Source of the DNA: Promethearchaeia archaeon
GTDB taxonomy: Archaea > Asgardarchaeota > Lokiarchaeia > Sigyniarchaeales > SOKP01
Reading direction: 5' to 3'
DNA: 12,797 bases
NCBI GenBank assembly: GCA_029856295.1
Contig: JAHQWS010000327.1
Location: 1-12,797 of the forward strand
Shown: positions 1-7,473 of the stretch, one piece after another
Numbering within the stretch: the stretch's first letter is position 1
Layout of the letters: every line of letters begins with the position of its first letter
Translations under genes and position numbers: made by a program
Notes under the pieces: model-generated
Told to the model about the DNA's origin: nothing
What the model saw: the letters and a program-made list of their open reading frames with translations, nothing else
The model's database searches: none

Positions 1-1
1 C

Positions 2-1003
2 ACTAAATCTAGTTTAGCTTATATGTATTATAAAGAAACAGGAGATATGTCGGCATTTCGAGGGGTAGTAAGGGATGCTATTGTAATGAATATTGATGAT
101 ATGCTGTGCGTAGGTGCTACTGGACCTATATTTTTATCCAATAACCTTGGCAGAAATAGTATACATATATCTGGAGAAATTGTTGCAACGATTATCGATG
201 AGTATAACGAATACAGTAAAAAATTAACCTCTTTAGGATTAAAAACAATAATGTGCGGGGGTGAAACTGCGGATATTGGGGATTTAGTAAAAACTTTAGT
301 GATTGACGCATCAGTATTTACATCGATGAAACGAGAAAACGTCATTAATGCTGCCAATATTCAGACGGATGATGTGATAATTGGGTTAGCTAGCTATGGT
401 AAGGCATCATATGAAGAAGAATATAATAGTGGAATTGGAAGTAATGGCTTAACATTAGCTCGGCATGGAACTATTCAGCATGAATATTATAATAAATATC
501 CCGAATGTTTTAATAAAGATATTGATGAAAAGCTTTTATTTTTTGGAAATTACAGATTAACCGATAAAATAGAAAAGCTTGGACTCACAGTTGGTAAGGC
601 ACTATTATCCCCGACGAGAACATATACCCCAATTCTATTAGATACCCTAAAGGAACATAGAAATGAAATTCATGGAATAATCCATAATACTGGAGGGGGT
701 CAAACTAAGAACCTTCATTACGGAAAGGGTATAAAATATCTAAAGAATAATCTCTTTAATCCTCCAAAAATCTTTGAAATAATTCAAACTTCATCTGAAA
801 CTCAATGGAGAGAAATGTTTAGTGTTTTTAATATGGGCCATAGAATGGAGTTATATTGTAATGAGTCAATTGCAGGGGAGATTATTACAATTGCTAAAAA
901 ATATGATATTGAGGCGAAGATTATAGGTCAATGTGAAAAGTCTCCTTTTAAAGAAAAGAATGTTGTTGAAATTAAGTCAGAATACGGAAGTTTTAAATAT
1001 TAA
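2..1003 (+). CDS. purM: Phosphoribosylformylglycinamidine cyclo-ligase (AIR synthase), 5'-truncated by the window edge
   Basis: This enzyme makes aminoimidazole ribotide from FGAM and ATP, the fifth step of de novo purine synthesis, in the cytosol. The reading frame is open from base 2, so the first 60 or so residues, including the start of the GTKSSLAY motif, lie outside the window; the ATG at 23 is internal. Counting from base 2, visible PurM signatures are NIDD (residues 30-33), GGETAD (86-91), GSNGLT (about 146-151), a GGGQTKN loop (about 231-237) and FNMGHRME (about 276-283). The wording of these motifs (KSSLAYMYYKETGD, SPTRTYTPI, FNMGHRME) matches, from memory, the divergent PurM of Bacteroidota and not the E. 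coli or usual archaeal form. The C-terminus is complete. A PfkB kinase follows after 14 nt, suggesting co-transcription. Function is well supported; the origin is inferred. Confidence 0.92.
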   Translation, partial: TKSSLAYMYYKETGDMSAFRGVVRDAIVMNIDDMLCVGATGPIFLSNNLGRNSIHISGEIVATIIDEYNEYSKKLTSLGLKTIMCGGETADIGDLVKTLVIDASVFTSMKRENVINAANIQTDDVIIGLASYGKASYEEEYNSGIGSNGLTLARHGTIQHEYYNKYPECFNKDIDEKLLFFGNYRLTDKIEKLGLTVGKALLSPTRTYTPILLDTLKEHRNEIHGIIHNTGGGQTKNLHYGKGIKYLKNNLFNPPKIFEIIQTSSETQWREMFSVFNMGHRMELYCNESIAGEIITIAKKYDIEAKIIGQCEKSPFKEKNVVEIKSEYGSFKY

Positions 1004-1017
1004 TAACTTGATTCCTT

Positions 1018-1968
1018 ATGACAGAGAAATTTGATGTAATTTGTTCAGGAGCAGCCTTGGTTGATATGGTTGCTAAAGTAGAGAGACACCCATTAGATGA
1101 CGATGAAGTCTTTGTTTCAGATTTAACACTTTTATCAGGGGGTGCCGCGGCCAATACTGCATATGCATGTGGTAAATTAGGTTTAGTTTCAGCTTTTTTA
1201 GGTAAATTAGGAGAGAATGATGTTTTTGGGAGTAAAATAATTGAAGATTTCAATGAAGTAAATGTTAGTACTGCGTTATTAAAGTATTCAAAACAATATG
1301 GTACGGGTTCGGCTTATGTCGCTCTCAATAATGAAGGAGATCGTAGAATATATGCACATAGTGGAGCTGCTAATTATCTATCAAAAGAAGATGTCATAGA
1401 ACAAGAAATATTGGCTACCAATGTAATCTTTTTAAGCAGTCTGAAAAATCTGGAACCTTTTATAGAAGCTGCAAATATTGGTAGAAAAAATAACATAACT
1501 GTTATCTTGAATCCAGGCATGTTGATTATCGATCAAGGGCTTGGTAACCTAAAGGATTTACTTGGAAAAATTGATATTTTTATTTTATCTCAAAGAGAAT
1601 TTTCCACGCTTTTAAACATTCAAGAAAAACTAAAGGAAAAAACTATAGTAGAAAACGCGAAAACTCTCTTGGAACTTGGAATAAAAGTACTTATAGTGAC
1701 CAGGGGAGAAAGAGGCGCTTTCTTATTAACTGATCAAGCGTCAGAGTTAATTCCTTCAGCTAAAGTTAGCCAAGTTATTGATACGACTGGGGCAGGTGAT
1801 GCGTTTTCTGCCGGATTTATTTATGGATTTGTAAAGAACTTATGTTATGCATTTGAAGATTTAAAGCAAAATGTAAAAATCGGGAATTTTGTTGCTGGAA
1901 AATGCATACAAAAATTAGGAGCGAGAAATGGTATTCCCACTTCCGAAGAAGTAAAACAAATGCTCTAA
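1018..1968 (+). CDS. PfkB/ribokinase-family carbohydrate or nucleoside kinase
   Basis: A 316-residue cytosolic kinase expected to phosphorylate a sugar or nucleoside hydroxyl with ATP. It has the full PfkB layout: substrate-binding GAALVD near the N-terminus (Asp16), the GGAAAN glycine-rich motif (residues 41-46), the TRGERG nucleotide-side motif (228-233) and the C-terminal signature DTTGAGD (255-261), whose Asp261 is the catalytic base. The length is typical of the family (about 300-330). The start ATG lies 14 nt after the purM stop with no clear Shine-Dalgarno, so translation is probably coupled to purM. Next to a purine gene, a nucleoside kinase is an attractive idea, but the substrate cannot be read from the sequence; ribokinase-like or other sugar kinases are equally possible. 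Confidence 0.88.
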   Translation: MTEKFDVICSGAALVDMVAKVERHPLDDDEVFVSDLTLLSGGAAANTAYACGKLGLVSAFLGKLGENDVFGSKIIEDFNEVNVSTALLKYSKQYGTGSAYVALNNEGDRRIYAHSGAANYLSKEDVIEQEILATNVIFLSSLKNLEPFIEAANIGRKNNITVILNPGMLIIDQGLGNLKDLLGKIDIFILSQREFSTLLNIQEKLKEKTIVENAKTLLELGIKVLIVTRGERGAFLLTDQASELIPSAKVSQVIDTTGAGDAFSAGFIYGFVKNLCYAFEDLKQNVKIGNFVAGKCIQKLGARNGIPTSEEVKQML

Positions 1969-1986
1969 ATTAAATAAAACAAAAAA

Positions 1987-1997
1987 GTTTATAATTT
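1987..1997 (+). promoter_or_regulatory. TATA-like element in the gap before the CPBP gene
   Basis: The 92-nt gap between the PfkB kinase and the CPBP gene is extremely AT-rich. It holds a TATA-like stretch (gtttataattt) and then a T6 run at 2011-2016 that could end transcription of the purM-pfkB unit. An 11-bp dyad (tagat-t-atcta, 2020-2030) follows. The TATA-like site would place the transcript start near 2013-2015, giving a leader of about 45 nt. In such AT-rich DNA the assignment is weak. Confidence 0.35.
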
Positions 1998-2060
1998 TTC
2001 AATAAAATAATTTTTTAATTAGATTATCTAGAATTTCAAAACTTCTATGGATGAATCAGA

Positions 2061-3119
2061 TTGACTGAGATAAAAACTCAAATTATAGCTGAAAGGGGTA
2101 GATTCCTTTTAGAAGTGCTTATTATATTTTTGGGCATTTTTCTGTTTTCTCTTATTCCATGGTTATTACTCCCATTGTTTATGAGTTCTGAATCCATTTT
2201 TTATGGGCCACTGTATTATTTATTACGGGCATTGGCGATAATTATCGCAATTCCTTTATTTTTATTATTCTCTAATGTTATCTTAGAATCACCTAAACGA
2301 ACTGAAATTATAAAAGAAGATAGGAGCCCCTCTTTAGAGTATTTAAGATTATATTCCTTTCCTGAAAATAGTTTTAAAGATCAATTATTATATGGTGTGT
2401 TGATTTTATTTATCATATTTATTCCATTAGATTTTCTCGTGTATTTCTTAATTCCTGATATGTTAATATACACGGGTGAAGCTTTATCATCTCATCCAAC
2501 TGATTCATATTTATTACAGAGTTATTTTGTGTTTCTTTTTTCAGTAATAATTATACAAATATGTGTTTCAATATACGAGGAGTCAGTATCAAGAGGATTT
2601 TTAACAATGAGAGTAAAGGACTATTTCCATAAAATTTCAGCGGTTATTATCGTATCTCAGTATTTCGTTATGATGCATTTTGCTTATTTTCTTACTCCAG
2701 TAAGTAGGAACTATCCTTTCTGGTTTCCATTTATTTGGTTTTTGCAAACCTTTTTAGTCGCTATTATACTTTCCATTTTAGTATTAAAGAAAAAGAGTTT
2801 ATTCCCGGTTATTTTTGCCCATGCGCTAAATAATATTATATCGGCTCATGCTGTATGGAATTATCTTCAAGGCAATGATTTCACCTTAATAACTTATTAT
2901 ATGTACATTCCTTTAATGATTATAGGGGTGGTCCTATTTATTTGGCAGTTTTCAACAATTAAAGCAGGAGTAGCTGTTGTTTATGACGATATTAGAGAGT
3001 ATTTTAAACCTGAAGAGAAACTAGGAGAGTCAAAGGGAGATGTATACTTTAGAATTCTTATTGATTTATTCATTGGAATTATAATTCTAGCCCTCGGTTT
3101 ATTTATTTTTGGGATATAA
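2061..3119 (+). CDS. CPBP-family intramembrane metalloprotease (Rce1/Abi-like)
   Basis: A 352-residue polytopic membrane protein with about eight or nine hydrophobic segments (roughly residues 16-40, 48-72, 108-132, 152-172, 190-210, 220-242, 245-262, 278-298 and 330-350). It carries the CPBP catalytic motifs in order: EESVSR (173-178, the EExxxR motif), MHFAY with His206, and FAHALNN with His254 and Asn258. The family includes Rce1 prenyl-protein proteases and bacteriocin-related proteins; the substrate here is unknown. The start is TTG, because an in-frame TGA at 2052-2054 excludes anything upstream and the next in-frame Met is at residue 41. The TTG overlaps the TGA of a 5-residue out-of-frame ORF (2047-2064). 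The phosphodiesterase gene follows after 15 nt, indicating an operon. Confidence 0.85.
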   Translation: MTEIKTQIIAERGRFLLEVLIIFLGIFLFSLIPWLLLPLFMSSESIFYGPLYYLLRALAIIIAIPLFLLFSNVILESPKRTEIIKEDRSPSLEYLRLYSFPENSFKDQLLYGVLILFIIFIPLDFLVYFLIPDMLIYTGEALSSHPTDSYLLQSYFVFLFSVIIIQICVSIYEESVSRGFLTMRVKDYFHKISAVIIVSQYFVMMHFAYFLTPVSRNYPFWFPFIWFLQTFLVAIILSILVLKKKSLFPVIFAHALNNIISAHAVWNYLQGNDFTLITYYMYIPLMIIGVVLFIWQFSTIKAGVAVVYDDIREYFKPEEKLGESKGDVYFRILIDLFIGIIILALGLFIFGI

Positions 3120-3134
3120 AGGGGAATTTTTATA

Positions 3135-3656
3135 ATGGTTAAATTTGGGATAATATCTGACACACATATAACATCTGAAGATGATCCAAAAAAAATTAAA
3201 ACTTTATTAGATCAATTAAAAGATGTATTTAGAGATGTAGATGAGATTATACATGCAGGAGATGTCTGCGATGAATTTTTTCTGGAGGAATTAAAAAAAA
3301 TAGCTCCAACTAAAGTCGCAATAGGGAAGTTAGATAATATAAAAAACTCTAAGGAATTTATTAAATTTTCGGCCAGTGTATACCGTATCGGAGTAATTCA
3401 TAAATCGCCTGAAGATTTGGAAGATTTCTTTAAAAAAAATGATTTGCATATTTTAATCTGTGGGCATACACATATACCCTTAATAAAAGGTACACAATAT
3501 AATACCCTAATACTGAATCCCGGGTCTCCCACTCGTCCCAAACCCTCTCCTAAAAAACCAATGTTTAAAGAGCCTGTTGCTCGGCCCAGTGTAATGACAT
3601 TGGAAATCGATGAAAGTGATATATTAAAAACATTTATTATAAATTTGAAGATTTAA
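3135..3656 (+). CDS. YfcE/MJ0936-family metallophosphoesterase with an altered metal-site motif
   Basis: A 173-residue calcineurin-like phosphoesterase of the small archaeal/bacterial type whose members hydrolyse phosphodiesters with two metal ions. Ligand motifs are visible in order: SDTH (Asp9, His11), GDVCD (Asp43), GKLD (64-67), His89 in IHK, and GHTH (His111, His113), followed by NPGSPTRP. The third motif is normally GNxD, where Asn bridges or binds the metals; here Lys65 replaces it, and the Gly that usually follows His89 is Lys90. Activity may therefore be changed. The start ATG is preceded by AAAGGGG at 3118-3124, a good ribosome binding site that overlaps the stop of the CPBP gene, so the two are probably translated from one mRNA. 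The native substrate is unknown. Confidence 0.85.
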   Translation: MVKFGIISDTHITSEDDPKKIKTLLDQLKDVFRDVDEIIHAGDVCDEFFLEELKKIAPTKVAIGKLDNIKNSKEFIKFSASVYRIGVIHKSPEDLEDFFKKNDLHILICGHTHIPLIKGTQYNTLILNPGSPTRPKPSPKKPMFKEPVARPSVMTLEIDESDILKTFIINLKI

Positions 3657-3763
3657 ATCCTCTTTAAAGTTCATCCAAACTACTAGATAGCTGCTCGTTT
3701 AACTGCCTTTAATATTTTCATATTTGTTCAGAACCTTCAAAATCCGATATCAAGAATTTGAAT

Positions 3764-3776
3764 AATTATAAATATC
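3764..3776 (+). promoter_or_regulatory. Candidate promoter element in the gap before the PEP-synthase-like gene
   Basis: The 197-nt gap at 3657-3853 contains no ORF or RNA gene that I can recognise. The 13-mer AATTATAAATATC occurs here and again, identically, at 10123-10135 upstream of the MDR dehydrogenase, where its distance to the ATG fits a TATA box. Here it would give a leader of about 50 nt; another TATA-like stretch (atatatatc, 3787-3795) is closer. A 6-bp inverted repeat (TTCAAA at 3736-3741, TTTGAA at 3757-3762) lies just upstream. Confidence 0.4.
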
Positions 3777-3840
3777 ATTTGAGATCAATATATATCTTAA
3801 GTAAATAATCTTATATTAAGATGATAAATTGCATTCCGTA

Positions 3841-3846
3841 AAGGAG
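3841..3846 (+). promoter_or_regulatory. Shine-Dalgarno site that fixes the TTG start at 3854
   Basis: AAGGAG lies 7 nt before TTG 3854. An ATG at 3850 is closer to this site but opens a frame that ends after 13 codons, and an in-frame TGA at 3851-3853 rules out any earlier start for the large ORF. The TTG is therefore the most upstream possible start and has ideal spacing. Confidence 0.75.
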
Positions 3847-3853
3847 AACATGA

Positions 3854-6544
3854 TTGATTGTTTATTTAAAAAATACCGGACAGAAAGATAGAGTTGAATT
3901 AGGGGGAAAAGCCTTTAATCTCGGTAAACTAATTCAGAACGATTTTCGCGTGCCTGAAGGATTTGTTGTCACCACAGAAGCATACTCCCTATTTCTCAAA
4001 AATAATAATCTCGTCGAATTAATCAATAATAAATTATCTAACATCAATTACTCCAATTATGATATGATAGAAAATTGCTCCAGAGAAATTCAGGAGGCAA
4101 TAAAAAAAAGTACTCTGCCATTAGATGTGGTTGAAAGAATTAGAGAAGCCTACGATAATTTATATACCACCAGTGTAGCAGTACGATCATCTGCAACGGC
4201 AGAAGATTTGCAAACAGCCTCCTTTGCCGGGCAATACGATACATTCCTAAATTTAAAGACTCTCGGGCAAGTAACCCAAAATATAAAATCCTGTTATGCC
4301 TCTCTCTGGACAAGTAGGGCTATTGCATATAGATATGAAAATCGTATCCCCCAACGTGGTGTTAAACTAGCGGTAATCGTACAGGAGATGATCCCTGCGA
4401 AATGTGCCGGAGTTCTTTTTACAATGAATCCGGTATCGATGAACAAAAAAGAATTAATTGTTGAATCTAATTACGGATTGGGTGAATCGATTGTATCGGG
4501 CCAATGTAGTCCTGATCAATTTTTAGTTAAAAGAGAAAGCCACCATGGAACCAGGGAATTTACGATTCTTGATACGCAAATCGGGAAAAAAAATGTTGCT
4601 ATATATCCGAAAACTCTAGAAACTGAGAGCGGAACGGTTTTAACCGAACTTACCGAAAATGAGAATAAATGCTCCTCTTTAACTAATCAGCAAATAATTC
4701 GTCTTTCCCAATTAGGTTCTCAAATCGAAAAGTTCTTTAAAACCCCTCAAGATATTGAATGGGCTATAAGTCAGGACGATAAAATTTATATTCTCCAATC
4801 TAGGCCCATAACATCCTTGGTACCTGTTACACCCGAAGAAGATGTTTATTGGTCGAGAGGTTACAGCGACGATTATTGGAACGATCCTGTTACTCCTTTA
4901 TTCTTTGATTTATTGGGAGATCCTCTAACCAATGTTGTGAGTGTAGAACTTAATAACATAATGGGATATAAGGGCATTGACACGAAATTATTGAAATTGT
5001 ACAACGGCCATGTTTACTTCAATTTAAACGTTTTGCGGAATAGGGTCAAATACGAGATTCCTAAAATTTTCCGAAATGAGGATCTTTTGAATTATTTTCC
5101 CGAAGGTTCGGGACTATATGGAAAAGAAACAATGAAAAATCTCCCTTTCCGAATATTTATACGGATATTTTCTGAAATCCGCATCATGCTTCACGATCCC
5201 AATGGCTCGATGTCAAAAACTGCTCCTACATACTATGACTGGAGTGAAAATGAATTCGAACCGTTTTGCGAAGAATTTGACTTAAAACTTGAGAGCTTAT
5301 CAAAAAGTGGAGATCTTCTTGGTTTGGCAGACTTAGCATATGAGCTGGATCGGGTGATGGTTGCCCATTACCGCTTAATCCGGTACGGTCTTGCCGTTCA
5401 TAATATAGGAATGAATCTGATGCTTCAGTACCTTCTTACAAAATTTCTAGGAAAAGAGGATTCATTACGTTTTTATCCCGTATTAATCTCGGGATTAGAA
5501 CATAAATTAACGGAAACAAACGATGATCTTCGGTATTTGGCATCTATTATCCAAAAGACTCCCGAACTGGAATCAATAATTAATGAACATGATTCACAAA
5601 ATTTGTATGAATATGTTTCATCCGAAAAGAATCCTACGGTTCAGTCTTTTTATAAAGAACTTGAGAGCTTTTTGGAAAAATTCGGTGAACGCGGATTTAC
5701 GAGGGAGGTTTATTATCCTAGATGGAATGAGGAACCCCGATATGTATTCGACATCCTAAAAACATTAGTTAAAGGTAAGGGTCAGGACTACAAGCAAATT
5801 AAAGAAAAACAATTAAAGTACAGAGAAAAAATTGAGAAATATGTAGAAGCAAAAATACAGTCGCAGCGATTTGGATTTATTAAATGGCTGTTATGTTCAA
5901 AAATTCTAGATTCTGCCCGTACATACCTCATATTTCGGGAAGATCAGAGATATAACCTCGATCGCTGGACTTATAGAAACCGAAAGGTTTACTTGGAAAT
6001 TGGTAAAATTTTCAAGCAAAAGGGGATATTAAAGGAAACAGATGACATTTTCTTCCTACATAGAAGGGAAATTAAAAAATTACTGGAGCAGTCAGATCTA
6101 GAGATCTCCTCTCTAATAAAAATGCGGAGGGATGAATTTTTCAAATATGAGTACACTATTCCCCCGAAATTCCTTCACGCTTCCCGAGAATTTGATGATG
6201 TCTTTCAATATGATCAAGATAGTCTTTCCTTTAGGGGGATTCCTGCGAGTCAGGGTATCTTAACGTCAAAGATACGCGTTATTAACAAGATCGAAGAGAT
6301 CTCAAGTATACAGATGGGGGAAATCCTTGTTGTTCCGAAAACGGATCCGGGTTGGACTCCTGTTTTTTCAAAACTTGGGGGGTTAATAACTGAAACAGGA
6401 GGGATACTCTCCCACGGCGCAGTTGTATCGCGTGAATACGGTGTTCCTGCCGTCACAAATATTACAAGCGCCTGTCAGCTCTTTAAAACGGGTCAAGTAG
6501 TTACTATTAATGGATATAATGGGACGGTTGTAATAAAAAAATGA
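3854..6544 (+). CDS. PEP-synthase-like phosphotransferase with rifampin-phosphotransferase domain order
   Basis: An 896-residue protein. Residues 1-325 are the PPDK/PEP-synthase ATP-grasp domain: GGKAFNLG with Lys19, VRSSATAED (Arg111), NYGLGES, DIEWA with Glu302, and QSRPIT with Gln315 and Arg317. Residues 325-795 form a helical central region opening with YWNDPVTPLF. The C-terminus (about 795-896) is the swivelling phosphohistidine domain, with GGILSHGAVVSREYG carrying His854. There is no PEP/pyruvate-binding TIM barrel, so this is not true PEP synthase. The order and length match rifampin phosphotransferases, which transfer the beta phosphate of ATP through the His to a substrate bound in the middle domain. 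Archaeal RNA polymerase is not a rifamycin target, so another substrate is likely. Arg and Pro codons look richer in CGN and CCG than in the neighbouring genes. It is the only gene here ending in TGA, backed by an in-frame TAA at 6554-6556. Confidence 0.85.
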   Translation: MIVYLKNTGQKDRVELGGKAFNLGKLIQNDFRVPEGFVVTTEAYSLFLKNNNLVELINNKLSNINYSNYDMIENCSREIQEAIKKSTLPLDVVERIREAYDNLYTTSVAVRSSATAEDLQTASFAGQYDTFLNLKTLGQVTQNIKSCYASLWTSRAIAYRYENRIPQRGVKLAVIVQEMIPAKCAGVLFTMNPVSMNKKELIVESNYGLGESIVSGQCSPDQFLVKRESHHGTREFTILDTQIGKKNVAIYPKTLETESGTVLTELTENENKCSSLTNQQIIRLSQLGSQIEKFFKTPQDIEWAISQDDKIYILQSRPITSLVPVTPEEDVYWSRGYSDDYWNDPVTPLFFDLLGDPLTNVVSVELNNIMGYKGIDTKLLKLYNGHVYFNLNVLRNRVKYEIPKIFRNEDLLNYFPEGSGLYGKETMKNLPFRIFIRIFSEIRIMLHDPNGSMSKTAPTYYDWSENEFEPFCEEFDLKLESLSKSGDLLGLADLAYELDRVMVAHYRLIRYGLAVHNIGMNLMLQYLLTKFLGKEDSLRFYPVLISGLEHKLTETNDDLRYLASIIQKTPELESIINEHDSQNLYEYVSSEKNPTVQSFYKELESFLEKFGERGFTREVYYPRWNEEPRYVFDILKTLVKGKGQDYKQIKEKQLKYREKIEKYVEAKIQSQRFGFIKWLLCSKILDSARTYLIFREDQRYNLDRWTYRNRKVYLEIGKIFKQKGILKETDDIFFLHRREIKKLLEQSDLEISSLIKMRRDEFFKYEYTIPPKFLHASREFDDVFQYDQDSLSFRGIPASQGILTSKIRVINKIEEISSIQMGEILVVPKTDPGWTPVFSKLGGLITETGGILSHGAVVSREYGVPAVTNITSACQLFKTGQVVTINGYNGTVVIKK

Positions 6545-6586
6545 ATTTTGATTTAATACTGAATCAGAACAAAAATTAAATAGAAC

Positions 6587-6617
6587 CCAAATTTAATAAT
6601 ACTATTAATAAATTTGG
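6587..6617 (+). repeat. 31-bp near-perfect palindrome upstream of the lipase-like gene
   Basis: Arms CCAAATTTA (6587-6595) and TAAATTTGG (6609-6617) are perfectly complementary. After one A-A mismatch, the symmetry continues inward with TAAT/ATTA around the centre at 6602. As RNA it would be a hairpin of 13 pairs with one mismatch and a 3-nt loop. It ends 11 nt before the ATG at 6629, and its centre is 27 bp from that ATG, where a TATA box would sit for a leaderless transcript. It could be an operator, or a terminator for the gene upstream. Confidence 0.6.
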
Positions 6618-6628
6618 TTGATTGAAAA

Positions 6629-7462
6629 ATGAATTATTTAGAAGATAAATATGAAGGAATAGATGGTATAAAATTATATTATCAAGCTTGGCTTCCAGAA
6701 AATCCTAAAGCTGTTGTACAGGTTATTCATGGGTTTGGCGAGCATTCTGGTAGATATAAAAATGTCGTAAATCAATTAGAGTCTAAAGGTTATATAATTT
6801 ATGCTCATGACCTTAGGGGTCATGGTAAATCCGAAGGTGAACAAAACTATGTGGATTCAATGGATCAATATGTCGAAGATGAGAAAAATTTTTACGATTT
6901 AATTAAGAAAAAGCATTCTAACCTAAAGATCTTTATGCTGGGTCATTCTATGGGTTCTGGCATTGCAATGTACTTCACGAAAAAATATGAAAGTCTCTTA
7001 GCTGGATTGATTCTTTCTGGAACTGGAAAATATTTTGGAGGAGAGGCAGGTAAAATAAAGAGGGTTTTTGCAAAAAAAATGTCAAAGACTTTCCCTAAAT
7101 TAAGGGCTAGCTCTGGGGTTGATCCTCAGCTCTTGAGTCATGATCCTAAAGAAGTAGAAGCATACAAAAATGATCCATTAGTAAATTATAAGAAAATTAC
7201 AGCTCGGCTTGGATGGGAAATGATTAAAAGTTTTGAAGAATCTCCTAACATCGTTGGGGATCTTAAACTTCCTGTTCTTATTCAAAGAGGGGCTGAAGAC
7301 AGTGTGATGACAGGAACAGAAGAATTAAAAGATGCATTTAAAGTTAGTGATTTTACATATAAACCATACGATGGGCTTTACCACGAAATCTACAACGAAT
7401 TTGAGAAAGATCGTACGAGAGTTTTAAAAGACTTAATTGATTGGCTGGATAAGCACCTTTAA
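6629..7462 (+). CDS. Alpha/beta hydrolase, monoacylglycerol lipase-like (Hydrolase_4 family)
   Basis: A 277-residue soluble hydrolase. It shows the family's oxyanion segment HGFGEHSGRY (residues 34-43), DLRGHGKSEG (61-70), the nucleophile elbow GHSMGSG with Ser107, the acid Asp224 in RGAEDSV, and the catalytic His252 in GLYHEIYNE. HGxGEHSGRY and the YHEI/NE ending are typical of monoacylglycerol lipases and lysophospholipases, so an esterase or lipase acting on glycerol or acyl esters is likely; the natural lipid is unknown, and archaeal membranes lack ordinary acyl glycerides. There is no signal peptide. The start ATG has no clear Shine-Dalgarno and follows a 31-bp palindrome, so it may be read from a leaderless or hairpin-controlled transcript. 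It converges on the decayed AttH-like gene, whose stop is 12 nt away. Confidence 0.88.
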   Translation: MNYLEDKYEGIDGIKLYYQAWLPENPKAVVQVIHGFGEHSGRYKNVVNQLESKGYIIYAHDLRGHGKSEGEQNYVDSMDQYVEDEKNFYDLIKKKHSNLKIFMLGHSMGSGIAMYFTKKYESLLAGLILSGTGKYFGGEAGKIKRVFAKKMSKTFPKLRASSGVDPQLLSHDPKEVEAYKNDPLVNYKKITARLGWEMIKSFEESPNIVGDLKLPVLIQRGAEDSVMTGTEELKDAFKVSDFTYKPYDGLYHEIYNEFEKDRTRVLKDLIDWLDKHL

Positions 7463-7473
7463 AATAATTGAAA

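Noticed and set aside
28..357. 109-residue open frame on the minus strand
   Set aside because: It is the complement of the well-supported purM and shows no family features.
3657..3853. Possible small RNA or riboswitch in the 197-nt gap
   Set aside because: I see only short AT-rich dyads and no conserved RNA structure; promoter and leader functions explain the gap.
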